From contig NZ_JMIB01000004.1 in NCBI RefSeq assembly GCF_000695255.1, positions 275,039 to 339,038 on the forward strand: a DNA stretch of 64,000 nucleotides. Direction: 5' to 3'. Numbering within the stretch: the stretch's first letter is position 1; every line of letters starts with the position of its first letter. Shown in pieces: positions 27,233 to 37,552 of this stretch. The position numbers and the translations under genes were made by a program. The notes below the pieces were generated by a model. It saw only the letters and a program-made list of their open reading frames with translations. It did no database searches and had not been told where the DNA came from. This DNA is from Photobacterium galatheae (lineage in GTDB: Bacteria; Pseudomonadota; Gammaproteobacteria; Enterobacterales; Vibrionaceae).

Positions 27233-28003
27233 TTAATTCTTAAGGCCTTGTAAAAAGCTCAGAATGATACGGTTCACGGTTTCTGGTTTTTCTGCATGCA
27301 GCCAGTGGCCAGTATTGGCAACCATGTGGGCTTTGGCATTCGGAAACTGACACGTAATGGCTTCTCTGTGTTCAGTCTGAATGTATTCGGAGTTTTGCCC
27401 TTTGATAAACAGCGTCGGGCCTGGAAATGGAGAAACGGGTTCCCAGCCCATGATGGTGCTGTAATTGGCAATCAGTGCGTCGACATGAAAGCGCCATTGG
27501 AAGCCTGTCTCCGTTTTATAAAGTGATTTGAGCAGGAACTGACGAACACCAGCTTCCTCAACATGCAGAGAAAGATAGTGTTCAGCATCTTTGCGGCTGG
27601 TCACAGTATGATGGTTGACGGCTTGCAGTCCGGCGAAGACATTTTCGTGGCGATGGACATGGTAAGCAACAGGCGCCATATCGAGAACAATCAGACTACT
27701 GAGGCGATGGGCTGCCAGTGTTGTCATGGCCATGGCGACTTTTCCGCCCATGGAATGGCCGATCACTGTGAAATTTTCAATATCCAGTTGGTTCAGCAGG
27801 TCAATAATATCTTGCGCCATTTCTGGGTAAGTAAAGTGCTCACTATGAGGGGAGCGACCATGGTTACGCAGATCAACACTGATAACCTGATAGGTGTCTT
27901 TCAGTGTTCGGGCCAGAATGCCAAGATTATCAGCGCTGCCAAAAAGACCATGGATGAGCACGACAGTCTGGCCTTGCCCCTGAATTTGATAATGAAGATT
28001 CAC
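27233..28003 (-). CDS. ybfF: Alpha/beta-hydrolase, YbfF-type esterase
   Basis: Cytosolic serine esterase active on acyl thioesters or esters; the physiological substrate is uncertain. It has 256 residues. The oxyanion segment LIHGLFGSADNLG is followed by the nucleophile elbow GHSMGGKVAM with S84, and a C-terminal histidine lies in NTGHWLHAEKP. It is divergent from seqA across 89 bases, the same ybfF/seqA arrangement as in E. coli. The DUF2788 gene and fldA follow on the same strand. Confidence 0.93.
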   Translation of the reverse strand: MNLHYQIQGQGQTVVLIHGLFGSADNLGILARTLKDTYQVISVDLRNHGRSPHSEHFTYPEMAQDIIDLLNQLDIENFTVIGHSMGGKVAMAMTTLAAHRLSSLIVLDMAPVAYHVHRHENVFAGLQAVNHHTVTSRKDAEHYLSLHVEEAGVRQFLLKSLYKTETGFQWRFHVDALIANYSTIMGWEPVSPFPGPTLFIKGQNSEYIQTEHREAITCQFPNAKAHMVANTGHWLHAEKPETVNRIILSFLQGLKN

Positions 28004-28038
28004 AGACTATTTCTCTTGTAGTTAACGCTTTGGCGTAG

Positions 28039-28064
28039 AGTATACCTTCGCTTCACGTTATAAT
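28039..28064. promoter_or_regulatory. Back-to-back -10 elements between ybfF and seqA
   Basis: A perfect TATAAT on the plus strand (28059-28064) points to seqA and a TATACT on the minus strand (28039-28044) points to ybfF. Matching -35 hexamers are poor, so the assignment is tentative. Confidence 0.4.
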
Positions 28065-28092
28065 CTCCCGGTGATTTTTTAACGGAACGATA

Positions 28093-28653
28093 ATGAACAC
28101 TACGATGAAAACTATTGAGGTTGACGAAGAGCTATATCGTTATATTGCCAGCCAGACTCGGCACATCGGTGAAAGTGCGTCAGATATTCTGCGTCGATTA
28201 CTGAAGGTGGATGAGGCAAATCATCATCAGCCGGTCATGCCAGTTCGTCCTAAATCAGCGCAAGGTATTGTGGTTAGCAAAGATGCTGGCAATCTGCCAC
28301 AGTCTGAAGACAGGGTCAAAGCGATGCGCTCTTTGCTGATTTCAGACGAATTTGCCAGCCAGGAGAAAGCTATTGGCCGCTTCATGCTGGTGCTTACGAC
28401 ACTCTATCGTATCGATTCTCAGGCTTTCACCGACGCGACAGCAATCAAGGGTCGTACTCGCGTTTATTTCGCTGATAGTGAAGAAAAACTATTGAACAGT
28501 GGTAAAACGACCAAACCGAAAGCCATTCCTGATACGCCATTTTGGGTGATCACCAATACGAATACTGATCGTAAACGTCAGATGATTGAGCAGTTGATGC
28601 AAAAAATGCAGTTTACTCAGGACATCATCGACAAAGTTTGCGGTGAAATTTAA
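28093..28653 (+). CDS. seqA: Negative modulator of replication initiation SeqA
   Basis: Binds hemimethylated GATC sites and sequesters new origins. It has 186 residues from the ATG at 28093, which has GGAA upstream. The E. coli-like start MKTIEVDEELYRYIA at 28105 is the alternative and lacks a ribosome-binding site. The N-terminal oligomerisation domain (about 5-40) has HIGESASDILRRLL. The C-terminal DNA-binding domain contains KGRTRVYFAD and ends TQDIIDKVCGEI. It is followed by pgm 42 bases later, as in E. coli. Confidence 0.97.
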   Translation: MNTTMKTIEVDEELYRYIASQTRHIGESASDILRRLLKVDEANHHQPVMPVRPKSAQGIVVSKDAGNLPQSEDRVKAMRSLLISDEFASQEKAIGRFMLVLTTLYRIDSQAFTDATAIKGRTRVYFADSEEKLLNSGKTTKPKAIPDTPFWVITNTNTDRKRQMIEQLMQKMQFTQDIIDKVCGEI

Positions 28654-28695
28654 CCGCTGCTGATACAGCTTAAAACGTGCACAAGGGATAGGTTC

Positions 28696-30342
28696 ATGGC
28701 GATTCATCCTCGGGCTGGGCAACGTGCTCAGCAAGAAGACATGCATAATATTCCGGCCTTGGTGGCCAATTATTTTTTGATCGAGCCGGATGCAGCTGAT
28801 TCAGCTCAGCGTGTCGCATTTGGTACTTCAGGCCATCGCGGCAGTGCCGACAAAGGTACATTTAACCAATGCCATATCTGGGCGATTGCGCAGGCTGTGG
28901 CTGATGTGCGTCGGGAACAAGGGATTACAGGTCCGCTGTTTCTGGGAAAAGATACGCATGCGTTGTCTGAACCTGCATTATTTTCTGCTTTGGAAGTCTT
29001 GGTTGCCAATGATGTTCAAGTGATTGTTCAGGCTGAACAAGGCTATACACCAACACCTGGAATCTCTCATGCCATTCTGTCTTATAACCGCGAACACGCG
29101 AAAAAAGCGGATGGTATTGTGATTACGCCGTCACACAACCCACCACAGGACGGGGGGATTAAGTACAATCCGCCACATGGTGGTCCTGCTGAAGGTGCGA
29201 TCACAACTGCGATTGAAAATCGCGCAAACCAGTTGATTGCGGAAGGTCTGATCGGGGTGAAACGTATCCCTGTTTCAGATGCATTGTTGAGTGAACTTGT
29301 TTCTGAGCAGGATTTAGTGTCGCCTTATGTGGCTGACCTGATTCACGTCATTGATATGACTGCGATTCAGCAGGCGAACCTGAAACTTGCTGTGGATCCG
29401 CTTGGCGGTTCCGGGATTGAATACTGGCGTGCGGTTGGCCGTCACTACGACTTGGATCTAACGCTGGTGGATGAGTCTATCGATCCGGCTTTCCGGTTTA
29501 TGAGTCTGGATAAAGACGGCGTCGTTCGCATGGACTGCTCATCTCCATATGCGATGGCAGGACTGCTTGCGCATAAAGATCATTATGATCTGGCATTTGG
29601 GAACGATCCTGACTTTGATCGCCATGGCATTGTAACTCCAGCAGGACTGATGAATCCGAATCACTTCCTGGCCGTGTGTATTGATTACCTTTATCGTCAC
29701 CGTCCGGAATGGAAAGAAAGTGTTGCCGTTGGTAAAACACTGGTTTCCAGTGCAATTATTGATCGAGTTGTTTCAGACCTGGGCCGTGAATTATGTGAAG
29801 TCCCTGTTGGCTTTAAATGGTTCGTTGATGGTTTGTACAGCGGCAAACTGGGCTTTGGTGGTGAAGAAAGTGCCGGAGCTTCTTTCCTGCGTAAAGATGG
29901 TACACCTTGGTCAACCGATAAAGATGGTATTTTACTTTGCTTGCTGGCGGCGGAGATCACCGCAGTCACGGGCATGAACCCGCAACAATATTACCAGGCT
30001 TTAACCGAAAAACATGGTGAATGTTGTTATAGCCGCTTACAGGCTGTGGCAAACAGCACGCAAAAAGCTGTGCTCAGCAAATTGTCGCCGGAAATGGTGA
30101 AAGCTGACATGCTGGCGGGTGATGAGATTACTGCTCGTCTGACGCATGCGCCTGGCAATGGCGCAGCGATTGGTGGACTGAAAATTACCACCCAGAATGG
30201 TTGGTTTACAGCGCGTCCTTCGGGAACAGAAGAAATCTACAAGATCTACTGTGAAAGCTTCAAAGGTGAGGAACATTTGCGCCAGATTGAAGCGGAAGCC
30301 CAGAAAATTGTCAGTCAAGTTTTTGCTGATGCAGGCCTGTAG
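28696..30342 (+). CDS. pgm: Phosphoglucomutase (alpha-D-glucose specific)
   Basis: Interconverts glucose-1-phosphate and glucose-6-phosphate. It has 548 residues, close to E. coli Pgm, and starts [16 protein letters not shown]. The [13 protein letters not shown] segment, the active serine in [16 protein letters not shown], the metal loop [10 protein letters not shown] and the sugar-phosphate loop [16 protein letters not shown] are all intact. The gene is probably co-transcribed with seqA. A terminator at 30366-30393 follows. Confidence 0.98.
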   Translation: MAIHPRAGQRAQQEDMHNIPALVANYFLIEPDAADSAQRVAFGTSGHRGSADKGTFNQCHIWAIAQAVADVRREQGITGPLFLGKDTHALSEPALFSALEVLVANDVQVIVQAEQGYTPTPGISHAILSYNREHAKKADGIVITPSHNPPQDGGIKYNPPHGGPAEGAITTAIENRANQLIAEGLIGVKRIPVSDALLSELVSEQDLVSPYVADLIHVIDMTAIQQANLKLAVDPLGGSGIEYWRAVGRHYDLDLTLVDESIDPAFRFMSLDKDGVVRMDCSSPYAMAGLLAHKDHYDLAFGNDPDFDRHGIVTPAGLMNPNHFLAVCIDYLYRHRPEWKESVAVGKTLVSSAIIDRVVSDLGRELCEVPVGFKWFVDGLYSGKLGFGGEESAGASFLRKDGTPWSTDKDGILLCLLAAEITAVTGMNPQQYYQALTEKHGECCYSRLQAVANSTQKAVLSKLSPEMVKADMLAGDEITARLTHAPGNGAAIGGLKITTQNGWFTARPSGTEEIYKIYCESFKGEEHLRQIEAEAQKIVSQVFADAGL

Positions 30343-30365
30343 CCTTCTGGTGAAGTGTGACCATG

Positions 30366-30393
30366 AAACCCGCAGATGACTGCGGGTTTTTTT
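30366..30393 (+). terminator. pgm terminator
   Basis: The stem AAACCCGCA / TGCGGGTTT is followed by a T-run. The stop codon of the converging DUF1853 gene begins inside this T-run. Confidence 0.88.
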
Positions 30394-31237
30394 ATGGTTT
30401 TTGTATCGGACTGACAGCTGCGTTGCGGTGTTTATCTCGGTTATGCAATGGCCAGTGATCGGGCACAATGAACCAAACGCGATTGTTGTCATCGACACCC
30501 TGAGTGGGCACTGTGATCGCACTTGCATCCATTTCAAGTGATTGTGGAACAAAGGCTGGTGGCGTCAGCCACTCTCGTTTGGACAGTGCTCTTAAAGCAA
30601 GTGTGCTGGCCTGTGATTGGAAACACCATAAACCTTTGTTGACATGAGGGTTGATGGGTAAATCTGAACCTGACTCTTTATCCTGAAAGTGGTCAAAAAG
30701 CCTCCCTTGAACAATCAGGCGCTGGCAGACCGGCTGACCCAGGGTTTCCGCATACTGGTTTCGATAGGCTTGATGGCTCGTCATTGCCAGTTGATGGTCG
30801 ATCATCCTGTTGATTTTTCGGTCTAGGTTGTCCGCTGAATTGGGGCCCAACCAGCGCTGCTGGTAAGCCAGATAAAATTTGATGGCTACTTCCCAGTGTT
30901 CCAGTTGATTCAGGGTCTTGTTGAAGACCAGAAAATCAATTGCGCCGAGCGTGCGTTTATTTTCATGAAGCTGCAACTCTTCAGCGACAAGTTCGTAGTC
31001 AGGGTGGTGAGTGATTAACTGCTGCCACAACCACTGATAATAAAATCCCAGTCGCTGATTTCCCGCGTACAGTACGTGAGCCGGAATGACAGCCCGGTCT
31101 CTGAAATCGGATAGCCAGCGATCATCAATCTGGTGATGAAGACCCTGAGTAAGGACAGGGATGGTCAGGACACGCTGAAAATCTCTGAAATGGATATCAT
31201 GTTCTTTACTTTCAGTTTTTATGAAATTTGTCATCAA
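30392..31237 (-). CDS. DUF1853 family protein
   Basis: Uncharacterised protein of 281 residues, cytosolic by absence of signal or membrane segments. The best-conserved region appears to be residues 82-122 with LGAIDFLVFN and LEHWEVAIKFYLAY. This D101 ... E116 ... K120 spacing within a beta-strand context is reminiscent of PD-(D/E)XK nuclease cores, an inference only. KINRMIDHQLAM follows. It is divergent from ybfA and converges on pgm with a shared terminator. Recognition as DUF1853 is from memory of the family pattern. Confidence 0.7.
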   Translation of the reverse strand: MMTNFIKTESKEHDIHFRDFQRVLTIPVLTQGLHHQIDDRWLSDFRDRAVIPAHVLYAGNQRLGFYYQWLWQQLITHHPDYELVAEELQLHENKRTLGAIDFLVFNKTLNQLEHWEVAIKFYLAYQQRWLGPNSADNLDRKINRMIDHQLAMTSHQAYRNQYAETLGQPVCQRLIVQGRLFDHFQDKESGSDLPINPHVNKGLWCFQSQASTLALRALSKREWLTPPAFVPQSLEMDASAITVPTQGVDDNNRVWFIVPDHWPLHNRDKHRNAAVSPIQKP

Positions 31238-31359
31238 TATCTGTCTGAATTCGGTTGTTTACCAGTTTTTAACAAGAATAAAACAAAATAAAAGTAGTAA
31301 AATTTCAAAAACGCGCTAAAGTGTAGAGGTATGACCAGTTACAGAATCAGGAGGCAATG

Positions 31360-31566
31360 ATGTTTACACCTTTATCCACTCAACAAATTATCCTGCGCCG
31401 GGCTTTTGTTGTGATCGCGGGCGTGCTGAGCTTTCCGATTTTGATGTTGATGCCGACCTCTCTTAAGTCGCGAGTTTACAGCTATTTACATAAGGTCTGG
31501 TTGAAAACCAGCACAAAACCTGTTTGGCTGAAGCAGTCAGAGCATGGCGCTCAGGAACTCTACTAA
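31360..31566 (+). CDS. ybfA: YbfA-like small membrane protein (DUF2517)
   Basis: Sixty-eight residues, equal to E. coli YbfA. The ATG at 31360 is favoured over the adjacent one at 31357 because AGGAGG lies five bases before it. The shared pattern is ILRRAFVVIAGVLSFP, a single membrane segment at about residues 12-34, then SRVYSYLHKVWLKTSTKPVW, which mirrors the RFYSYLHRVWSKTSDKPVW I recall for E. coli YbfA. Function is unknown. It is divergent from the DUF1853 gene and has its own terminator. Confidence 0.85.
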   Translation: MFTPLSTQQIILRRAFVVIAGVLSFPILMLMPTSLKSRVYSYLHKVWLKTSTKPVWLKQSEHGAQELY

Positions 31567-31595
31567 GCATACCAGCATACTGGTGTTGTTGTTGA

Positions 31596-31621
31596 AATGC
31601 TGCCTTGGGCAGCATTTTTTA
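31596..31621 (+). terminator. ybfA terminator
   Basis: The stem AAATGCTGCC / GGCAGCATTT around TTG is followed by a T-run. Confidence 0.88.
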
Positions 31622-31720
31622 TGACAAAGTGTAATATGACGAAGTTCCAGCGTGGTCATGACTGGTTCTATCCCGACTGAGTTGGTTAAAATGAATGTAT
31701 CCGTTCTAAAGGAAGCACGC

Positions 31721-32479
31721 ATGAACAACCTTAAACTTGAGTCAATTCTGAATACTTTACTGAGCCCACATTTGATCAGGGATTACTGTCCAAATGGATT
31801 ACAGGTTGAAGGCAGAAGTGACGTTCAAACCATCGTGACTGGCGTGACAGCTTGTCAGGCATTGATTGATCGGGCAATCGAGATGAAAGCCGATGCGCTG
31901 TTAGTCCATCACGGATACTTCTGGAAAAATGAACCTGCAGAAATCCGTGGCATGAAATACCGTCGTATCAAGGCTCTGATTGAACATGGAATCAACTTGT
32001 ATGCGTATCATCTACCTTTGGATGTGCATCAGGAACTCGGGAATAACGCTCAACTGGCAGAGTTGCTGGGGATCAAATATTTAGGTGGGATGGAGCCGGG
32101 AAATCCTCATCCTGTTGCCGTTTATGGCGAGTTACCGACCCCACTCACCGGCGAGCAACTGGCTACCCGGATTGAAAAAGCATTACACCGGAAACCGCTT
32201 CATATCAGCGAAAGTGGGCCAGCAGAAATTAAAACCGTTGGCTGGTGTACCGGAGGTGGCCAGGATTTCATTGATCAGGCGGTTGCGATGGGGTTAGATG
32301 CTTACATCACGGGTGAAGTTTCTGAACGAACGGTCCATACAGCCCGAGAGCAGGGGATTCATTTTTACAGTGCAGGGCACCATGCCACTGAACGTTATGG
32401 TATTGATGCTTTGGGCGAGTGGCTTGCTGACGAGCATCACCTGGATGTCACTTTCATCGATATTGATAATCCGGTATAA
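31721..32479 (+). CDS. ybgI: Nif3-like dinuclear metal center protein (YbgI)
   Basis: Member of the NIF3 family, hexameric toroids with a two-metal site. E. coli YbgI was reported as a radiation-resistance DNA-repair helper, but its chemistry is unclear. It has 252 residues from the ATG at 31721, preceded by AAGGAAG; longer in-frame starts lie upstream without this support. Conserved metal-site segments are VHHGYFWKNEP, YAYHLPLDVHQELGNNAQLA and the C-terminal GEVSERTVH and SAGHHATERYG. It converges on gltA with a shared terminator. Confidence 0.95.
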   Translation: MNNLKLESILNTLLSPHLIRDYCPNGLQVEGRSDVQTIVTGVTACQALIDRAIEMKADALLVHHGYFWKNEPAEIRGMKYRRIKALIEHGINLYAYHLPLDVHQELGNNAQLAELLGIKYLGGMEPGNPHPVAVYGELPTPLTGEQLATRIEKALHRKPLHISESGPAEIKTVGWCTGGGQDFIDQAVAMGLDAYITGEVSERTVHTAREQGIHFYSAGHHATERYGIDALGEWLADEHHLDVTFIDIDNPV

Positions 32480-32505
32480 GCTCGAGAGCTGACGGGTCAA
32501 AATCA

Positions 32506-32540
32506 TAAAAAAGGGAAGCGCAATGCTTCCCTCTTCTTTT
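32506..32540. terminator. Bidirectional terminator between ybgI and gltA
   Basis: The stem GGGAAGC (32513-32519) / GCTTCCC (32525-32531) has A-rich sequence before it and CTCTTCTTTT after it. On the minus strand it is followed by six T residues, making it strongest for gltA. Confidence 0.82.
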
Positions 32541-32562
32541 ATCTCAAGCCAATCAACGGGTT

Positions 32563-33852
32563 TTACTCACGCTCATGTAGCGGTTGGAAGTCACGCTGCT
32601 GATGGCCAGTATATAGCTGACGCGGGCGACCAATACGGTTGTTTGGATCGCTATGCATTTCGTTCCAGTGTGCTATCCAGCCAATGGTACGAGACATTGC
32701 AAAGATAACGGTGAACATAGAGATAGGAATACCAATGGCTTTCAGAATGATGCCAGAGTAGAAGTCTACGTTCGGATACAGTTTCTTATCAATGAAGTAC
32801 TCATCAGACAGTGCAATTCGTTCAAGTTCCATCGCCACATCCAGCAGTGGATCCTCGATTTTCAGCTCTTGCAGCACTTCATGACATGCTTCACGCATGA
32901 CCGTTGCACGTGGGTCGTAGTTCTTGTAGACACGGTGACCAAAGCCCATCAGGCGGAACGGGTCGTCTTTATCCTTCGCACGTTCAATGTACTCAGGAAT
33001 ATTTTCAACACTGCCGATCTCTTCCAGCATACGCAAACATGCTTCGTTTGCTCCACCATGTGCAGGACCCCACAAAGATGCGATACCAGCGGCAATACAG
33101 GCAAATGGGTTTGCACCCGAAGAACCTGCAAGACGCACGGTCGACGTTGAAGCATTTTGCTCGTGGTCAGCATGCAAGGTGAAGATCTTGTCCATTGCTT
33201 TCGCAACAACCGGGCTCACTTCGTACTCTTCACAAGGTGTTGCGAACATCATGTGTAAGAAGTTTTCTGCGTAGTCCAGATCGTTACGAGGGTAGATAAA
33301 CGGCTGGCCAATGGAGTACTTGTAACACATGGAAGCCAGGGTTGGCATTTTAGACAGCAGGCGGAATGCAGTGATTTCGCGGTGCTCGTCGTTATTAATG
33401 TCCAGTGAATCGTGGTAGAAAGCTGCAAGTGCACCAACAACACCACACATCACGGCCATTGGGTGAGCATCACGGCGGAAGCCATGGAAGAAGCTGGCGA
33501 TTTGCTCATGAACCATTGTATGGCGAGTGACCGTTTTACGGAAGTGCTCGTACTGGGCGCGGGTAGGAACTTCGCCATACAGCAAGATGTAACAGACTTC
33601 TAAATAATCAGCGTTATTAGCCAATTGGTCGATCGGATAGCCACGGTGAAGCAGCACACCTTTCGCACCATCAATGTACGTAATTTGAGATTCACATGAT
33701 GCAGTAGCTAAGAAACCAGGGTCGAAGGTAAAGTAGCCAGATGCACCGAGTTTACGCACATCCAGTACTTCCGGACCTAGTGAGCCCCCGAGAATCGGCA
33801 GTTCGACCGGTGCTTTCCCTTCAATATGAAGAGTAGCTTTCTTGTCTGCCAT
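32563..33852 (-). CDS. gltA: Citrate synthase (type II, hexameric)
   Basis: Condenses oxaloacetate and acetyl-CoA, the entry step of the TCA cycle. It has 429 residues from the ATG at 33852 ([19 protein letters not shown]), preceded by AAAGGAGA. Upstream in-frame starts lack this. Signatures are GYFTFDPGF, the histidine segment [40 protein letters not shown] and the PNVDFYSG segment. The length and N-terminal domain match the NADH-sensitive Gram-negative type. It is divergent from sdhC over 417 bases, as in E. coli. Confidence 0.98.
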   Translation of the reverse strand: MADKKATLHIEGKAPVELPILGGSLGPEVLDVRKLGASGYFTFDPGFLATASCESQITYIDGAKGVLLHRGYPIDQLANNADYLEVCYILLYGEVPTRAQYEHFRKTVTRHTMVHEQIASFFHGFRRDAHPMAVMCGVVGALAAFYHDSLDINNDEHREITAFRLLSKMPTLASMCYKYSIGQPFIYPRNDLDYAENFLHMMFATPCEEYEVSPVVAKAMDKIFTLHADHEQNASTSTVRLAGSSGANPFACIAAGIASLWGPAHGGANEACLRMLEEIGSVENIPEYIERAKDKDDPFRLMGFGHRVYKNYDPRATVMREACHEVLQELKIEDPLLDVAMELERIALSDEYFIDKKLYPNVDFYSGIILKAIGIPISMFTVIFAMSRTIGWIAHWNEMHSDPNNRIGRPRQLYTGHQQRDFQPLHERE

Positions 33853-34269
33853 AACAATCTCCTTTGTTATTTTATAATCCTCACCCGAAATCGGATGTGC
33901 CGTCTTTGTACAGCTCGGATATGTTGTTGTCAATTCCTCTTCATGGGAGTGTGCGCTTGTTAATAACTTTAAGTAAAAGCGGGCGAATATCTCAAACCGT
34001 GTTAGAGGTCATGTAACAGGGTTTGTAATTGATTGTTGCGAGGCGTATACTCGGCCGCAGGTCTCTGGTTCTGCCATCGCCAGAAACAATGATAAAGTTA
34101 TTAGTAATATTAGCGACTTAAGCTGAAACGACTTTTGCTTTGCTGTACATAGACTTGTGCTAATTAAGTGTAGCGCAGTTGTTGTGCCTTTGTTGCGCTG
34201 TTTTGGCGTACGCATGCCGGAGGTTTTATAAAAATAAAACGCTTCTATGGAGCTGAGTGGGCAAAGACC
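33853..34269. other. Divergent regulatory region between gltA and sdhC
   Basis: These 417 bases contain no supported gene; a 68-codon minus-strand frame at 34009-34215 has no protein-like features. One good plus-strand promoter is visible at 34023-34051. The AT-rich stretch TGTTAATAACTTTAAGTAAA near 33959-33978 could bind ArcA, which controls these genes in E. coli, but I cannot score it. Confidence 0.6.
34023..34051 (+). promoter_or_regulatory. Sigma-70 promoter for sdhCDAB
   Basis: TTGTAA (34023-34028) and TATACT (34046-34051) are separated by exactly 17 bases. They lie about 220 bases before the sdhC start, which implies a long 5' leader. Confidence 0.65.
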
Positions 34270-34650
34270 GTGAAAGTTAACAAGACAAGACCTGTCAACC
34301 TCGACCTACAGACGATTCGCTTTCCGCTGACAGCGATCTCGTCTATCCTGCACCGTGTATCGGGCGTGATCACTTTTATTTCCCTTGCCATCCTGCTATG
34401 GCTGCTAAACCTCTCTTTATCTTCTCCTCAGGGATTTGCGGAAGCTGCTGATATCGTCGATAGCTTCTTTGTCAAATTTGTCCTGTGGGGTGTCCTGACA
34501 GCACTGTTCTATCACATCGTGCTGGGGATTCGTCACCTCATCATGGACATGGGATATTTTGAAGAGCTTGAATCCGGCACAACAAGCGCGAAAATCAGTT
34601 TTGCAATTGTGGCGGTTCTGGCCGTATTTGCAGGAGGCCTGGTATGGTAA
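34270..34650 (+). CDS. sdhC: Succinate dehydrogenase cytochrome b556 subunit
   Basis: Membrane anchor subunit that helps bind heme b and quinone. It has 126 residues with a GTG start; no ATG is available in frame upstream, and the ribosome-binding site is weak. The sequence [27 protein letters not shown] carries the conserved SxxHRxSG heme/quinone motif. Three membrane segments are apparent, with a [12 protein letters not shown] heme-ligand region. It overlaps sdhD by seven bases and heads sdhCDAB-sucABCD. Confidence 0.96.
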   Translation: MKVNKTRPVNLDLQTIRFPLTAISSILHRVSGVITFISLAILLWLLNLSLSSPQGFAEAADIVDSFFVKFVLWGVLTALFYHIVLGIRHLIMDMGYFEELESGTTSAKISFAIVAVLAVFAGGLVW

Positions 34651-34991
34651 GCAACGTTTCCACTGTCGGACGTAATGGTGTTCACGACTTTATCCTTGTC
34701 CGTGCAACCGCGATTATCCTCACTCTTTACACCATCTATATGGTGTGCTTTTTCGCTTTTGGCCCTGAGCTGAACTATGAAACCTGGACAGCGTTCTTTT
34801 CACAACTGAGCACCAAAGTCTTCACGATGCTAGCTTTAGTATCTGTGCTGATTCATGGTTGGATCGGTATGTGGCAAGTGCTGACAGATTACATCAAGCC
34901 TGCACTTTTACGTGCTGGTCTGCTGCTCGCGATTGTCGCTGTGCTATTTGGTTATCTGTTTTCTGGTTTCTTTATTTTGTGGGGTGCGTAA
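34644..34991 (+). CDS. sdhD: Succinate dehydrogenase hydrophobic membrane anchor subunit
   Basis: Second membrane anchor of complex II, 115 residues. Three hydrophobic segments are evident: [44 protein letters not shown] and [22 protein letters not shown]. The [16 protein letters not shown] segment is the family heme-ligand signature. Its start overlaps the end of sdhC and its stop abuts the sdhA start, so the subunits are probably translated in a coupled way. Confidence 0.96.
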   Translation: MVSNVSTVGRNGVHDFILVRATAIILTLYTIYMVCFFAFGPELNYETWTAFFSQLSTKVFTMLALVSVLIHGWIGMWQVLTDYIKPALLRAGLLLAIVAVLFGYLFSGFFILWGA

Positions 34992-36758
34992 GTGAGCATT
35001 GCAGTTCGAGAGTTTGATGCCGTTGTAATCGGTGCTGGTGGTGCGGGCATGCGTGCAGCACTACAAATTTCTGAGCAGGGCCTGAAATGTGCGCTGCTGT
35101 CTAAAGTTTTCCCAACCCGTTCTCATACAGTATCGGCACAGGGTGGTATTACCGTCGCACTTGGTAACTCACATCCGGATAACTGGGAATGGCACATGTA
35201 CGATACAGTCAAAGGTTCTGACTATATCGGTGACCAGAATGCGATTGAGTACATGTGTAAAAATGGTCCTCAATCCGTGATTGAACTGGAAAAAATGGGA
35301 CTACCTTTCTCCCGTTTTGATAATGGTCGTATTTATCAGCGTCCATTTGGTGGCCAATCAAAAGAGTTTGGTGGTGAGCAGGCTGCGCGCACGGCAGCAG
35401 CAGCTGACCGTACTGGCCATGCGCTGTTGCACACGCTGTATCAGCAAAATATTAAGCACAAAACAACGATTTTCTCTGAGTGGTATGCCCTGGATCTGGT
35501 GAAAAACCAAGATGGCGCAATCCTGGGTTGTACAGCACTGTGCATGGAAACCGGCGAGATTTGTTATTTCAAATCCAAATCCACGATTCTGGCAACGGGT
35601 GGTGCAGGTCGTATTTATCAGTCAACCACGAACGCCCACATTAACACCGGTGATGGCGTGGGTATGGCACTGCGTGCAGGTGTTCCTGTTCAGGACATCG
35701 AAATGTGGCAGTTCCACCCAACCGGTATCGCAGGCGCTGGTGTTCTGGTAACTGAGGGTTGCCGTGGTGAAGGGGGTTACCTGCTAAATAAAGACGGTGA
35801 GCGCTTCATGGAGCGTTATGCGCCGAATGCGAAAGATTTGGCAGGCCGTGACGTGGTTGCACGTTCGATGATGGTTGAGATTCGTGAAGGTCGTGGTTGC
35901 GATGGCCCATGGGGTCCGCATATTAAGCTGAAACTGGATCATCTGGGTAAAGATGTTCTGGAATCTCGTCTGCCGGGTATCCTGGAGCTGTCTCGTACTT
36001 TTGCACACGTTGATCCAGTGAAAGAGCCGATTCCGGTGATTCCAACCTGTCACTATATGATGGGTGGTGTACCGACTCAGGTTTCTGGTCAGGCGATTAA
36101 GCAAGATGCAAACGGTCAGGATGTTGAGGTTCAGGGTTTGTTTGCCTGTGGTGAGATTGCCTCTGTTTCTGTTCACGGTGCGAACCGTTTGGGCGGTAAC
36201 TCCCTGCTTGACCTGGTGGTCTTCGGCCGTGCAACTGGTCTGCACTTGGGTGAGACACTGGCTGCACAAGCAGAAGCGCGTCCGGCAACTGAATCTGACA
36301 TTGAAGCCTCTCTGTCACGCCTCAACCGTTGGAACAATACGCAAAAAGGTGAAGATCCAGTTCAAATCCGTAAAGACCTGCAATCTTGCATGCAGAATAA
36401 CTTCTCGGTCTTCCGTGAAGGTGAAGCAATGGCAGACGGTCTGAATCAGCTGAAAGAAATCCGTGAGCGTCTGAAAGAAGCGCGTCTGGATGATACGTCT
36501 TCTGAGTTCAATACACAGCGTATCGAATGTCTGGAGCTGGATAACCTGATGGAAACAGCTTACGCAACAGCTGTTGCAGCAAACTATCGTACTGAAAGTC
36601 GTGGTGCGCATGCTCGTTTCGACTTCCCTGAGCGTGATGATGCCAACTGGCTGTGTCACTCGATTTACAACCCTGAGACAGAGCAGATGTCTAAGCGTGA
36701 TGTAAATATGACCCCAGTTCATCGTGAAGCATTTCCGCCGAAAGCGCGGACATACTAA
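34992..36758 (+). CDS. sdhA: Succinate dehydrogenase flavoprotein subunit
   Basis: Catalytic FAD subunit of complex II, oxidising succinate to fumarate at the cytoplasmic face of the inner membrane. It has 588 residues, identical to the E. coli length, with a GTG start. The FAD-binding motif [11 protein letters not shown] is at residues 15-25. The covalent FAD histidine is H45 in [11 protein letters not shown]. The active site shows [21 protein letters not shown] and the GRDVVARSM arginine, then [19 protein letters not shown]. It directly follows sdhD. Confidence 0.98.
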   Translation: MSIAVREFDAVVIGAGGAGMRAALQISEQGLKCALLSKVFPTRSHTVSAQGGITVALGNSHPDNWEWHMYDTVKGSDYIGDQNAIEYMCKNGPQSVIELEKMGLPFSRFDNGRIYQRPFGGQSKEFGGEQAARTAAAADRTGHALLHTLYQQNIKHKTTIFSEWYALDLVKNQDGAILGCTALCMETGEICYFKSKSTILATGGAGRIYQSTTNAHINTGDGVGMALRAGVPVQDIEMWQFHPTGIAGAGVLVTEGCRGEGGYLLNKDGERFMERYAPNAKDLAGRDVVARSMMVEIREGRGCDGPWGPHIKLKLDHLGKDVLESRLPGILELSRTFAHVDPVKEPIPVIPTCHYMMGGVPTQVSGQAIKQDANGQDVEVQGLFACGEIASVSVHGANRLGGNSLLDLVVFGRATGLHLGETLAAQAEARPATESDIEASLSRLNRWNNTQKGEDPVQIRKDLQSCMQNNFSVFREGEAMADGLNQLKEIRERLKEARLDDTSSEFNTQRIECLELDNLMETAYATAVAANYRTESRGAHARFDFPERDDANWLCHSIYNPETEQMSKRDVNMTPVHREAFPPKARTY

Positions 36759-36772
36759 GGGAGGTAAACAAC

Positions 36773-37486
36773 ATGAAACTGAATTTTTCTATTTACCGTT
36801 ACAACCCTGACGTAGACAACGCGCCTCACATGAAAGGGTACACGCTGGAAGTGCCAGATGGCTCGGACATGATGGTTCTGGATGCACTCATCCTGTTGAA
36901 AGAGCAAGATCCAACACTGGCGTTCCGTCGTTCATGTCGTGAAGGTGTTTGTGGTTCTGACGGCATTAATATGAACGGTAAGAACGGGCTGGCCTGTATC
37001 ACGCCGCTGTCGGCACTGACGGATAAGAAAACGATTGTGATTCGTCCGCTGCCAGGTCTGCCTGTTATTCGTGACTTGATCATCGATATGGATCAGTTCT
37101 ATACCAACTATGCCAAGGTGAAGCCGTTCTTAATTAATGAGAGTGAGCATCCACCGGCACGTGAAAACCTGCAATCGCCGGAAGAACGTGCACATCTGGA
37201 TGGTTTGTATGAATGTATCATGTGTGCGTGCTGCTCAACATCGTGCCCATCTTTCTGGTGGAACCCAGATAAGTTCATTGGTCCTGCAGGTCTTCTGGCG
37301 GCTTACCGTTGGTTGATTGACAGTCGTGATACAGCGACAAATGAACGCCTTTCGGATCTGGATGACGCATTCAGTGTCTTCCGTTGTCACAGTATTATGA
37401 ACTGTGTCAGCGTTTGTCCGAAAGGGCTTAATCCGACGAAAGCAATTGGTAATATCCGATCCATGTTGCTTAAGCGTTCGGTGTAA
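36773..37486 (+). CDS. sdhB: Succinate dehydrogenase iron-sulfur subunit
   Basis: Electron-transfer subunit of complex II, 237 residues. The N-terminal ferredoxin domain binds [2Fe-2S] through SCREGVCGSDGINMNGKNGL and the following AC cysteine. The C-terminal domain binds [4Fe-4S] through CIMCACCSTSCP and [3Fe-4S] through CHSIMNCVSVCPKGLNP. It is preceded by GGGAGG, a strong ribosome-binding site, 14 bases after sdhA. A structured 101-base gap separates it from sucA. Confidence 0.98.
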   Translation: MKLNFSIYRYNPDVDNAPHMKGYTLEVPDGSDMMVLDALILLKEQDPTLAFRRSCREGVCGSDGINMNGKNGLACITPLSALTDKKTIVIRPLPGLPVIRDLIIDMDQFYTNYAKVKPFLINESEHPPARENLQSPEERAHLDGLYECIMCACCSTSCPSFWWNPDKFIGPAGLLAAYRWLIDSRDTATNERLSDLDDAFSVFRCHSIMNCVSVCPKGLNPTKAIGNIRSMLLKRSV

Positions 37487-37506
37487 TTGAATAGAATTAT
37501 CGATAT

Positions 37507-37552
37507 GCCGGCCAAGACAGTTGGCTGGCTTTTCAGCCCGGTGAACGACCGG
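37507..37552 (+). other. Paired hairpins between sdhB and sucA
   Basis: The first stem is GCCGGCCAA (37507-37515) with TTGGCTGGC (37521-37529), nine pairs with one G-U, followed by TTTTC. The second stem is CCGGT (37538-37542) with ACCGG (37548-37552). The first could act as a partial terminator or RNA-stability element within sdh-suc. A 20-codon frame (37505-37567) runs through both but lacks a ribosome-binding site. Confidence 0.55.

Noticed and set aside
34009..34215. Minus-strand frame of 68 codons between gltA and sdhC
   Set aside because: It overlaps the sdh promoter and gives no recognisable protein; the region is better read as regulatory DNA.
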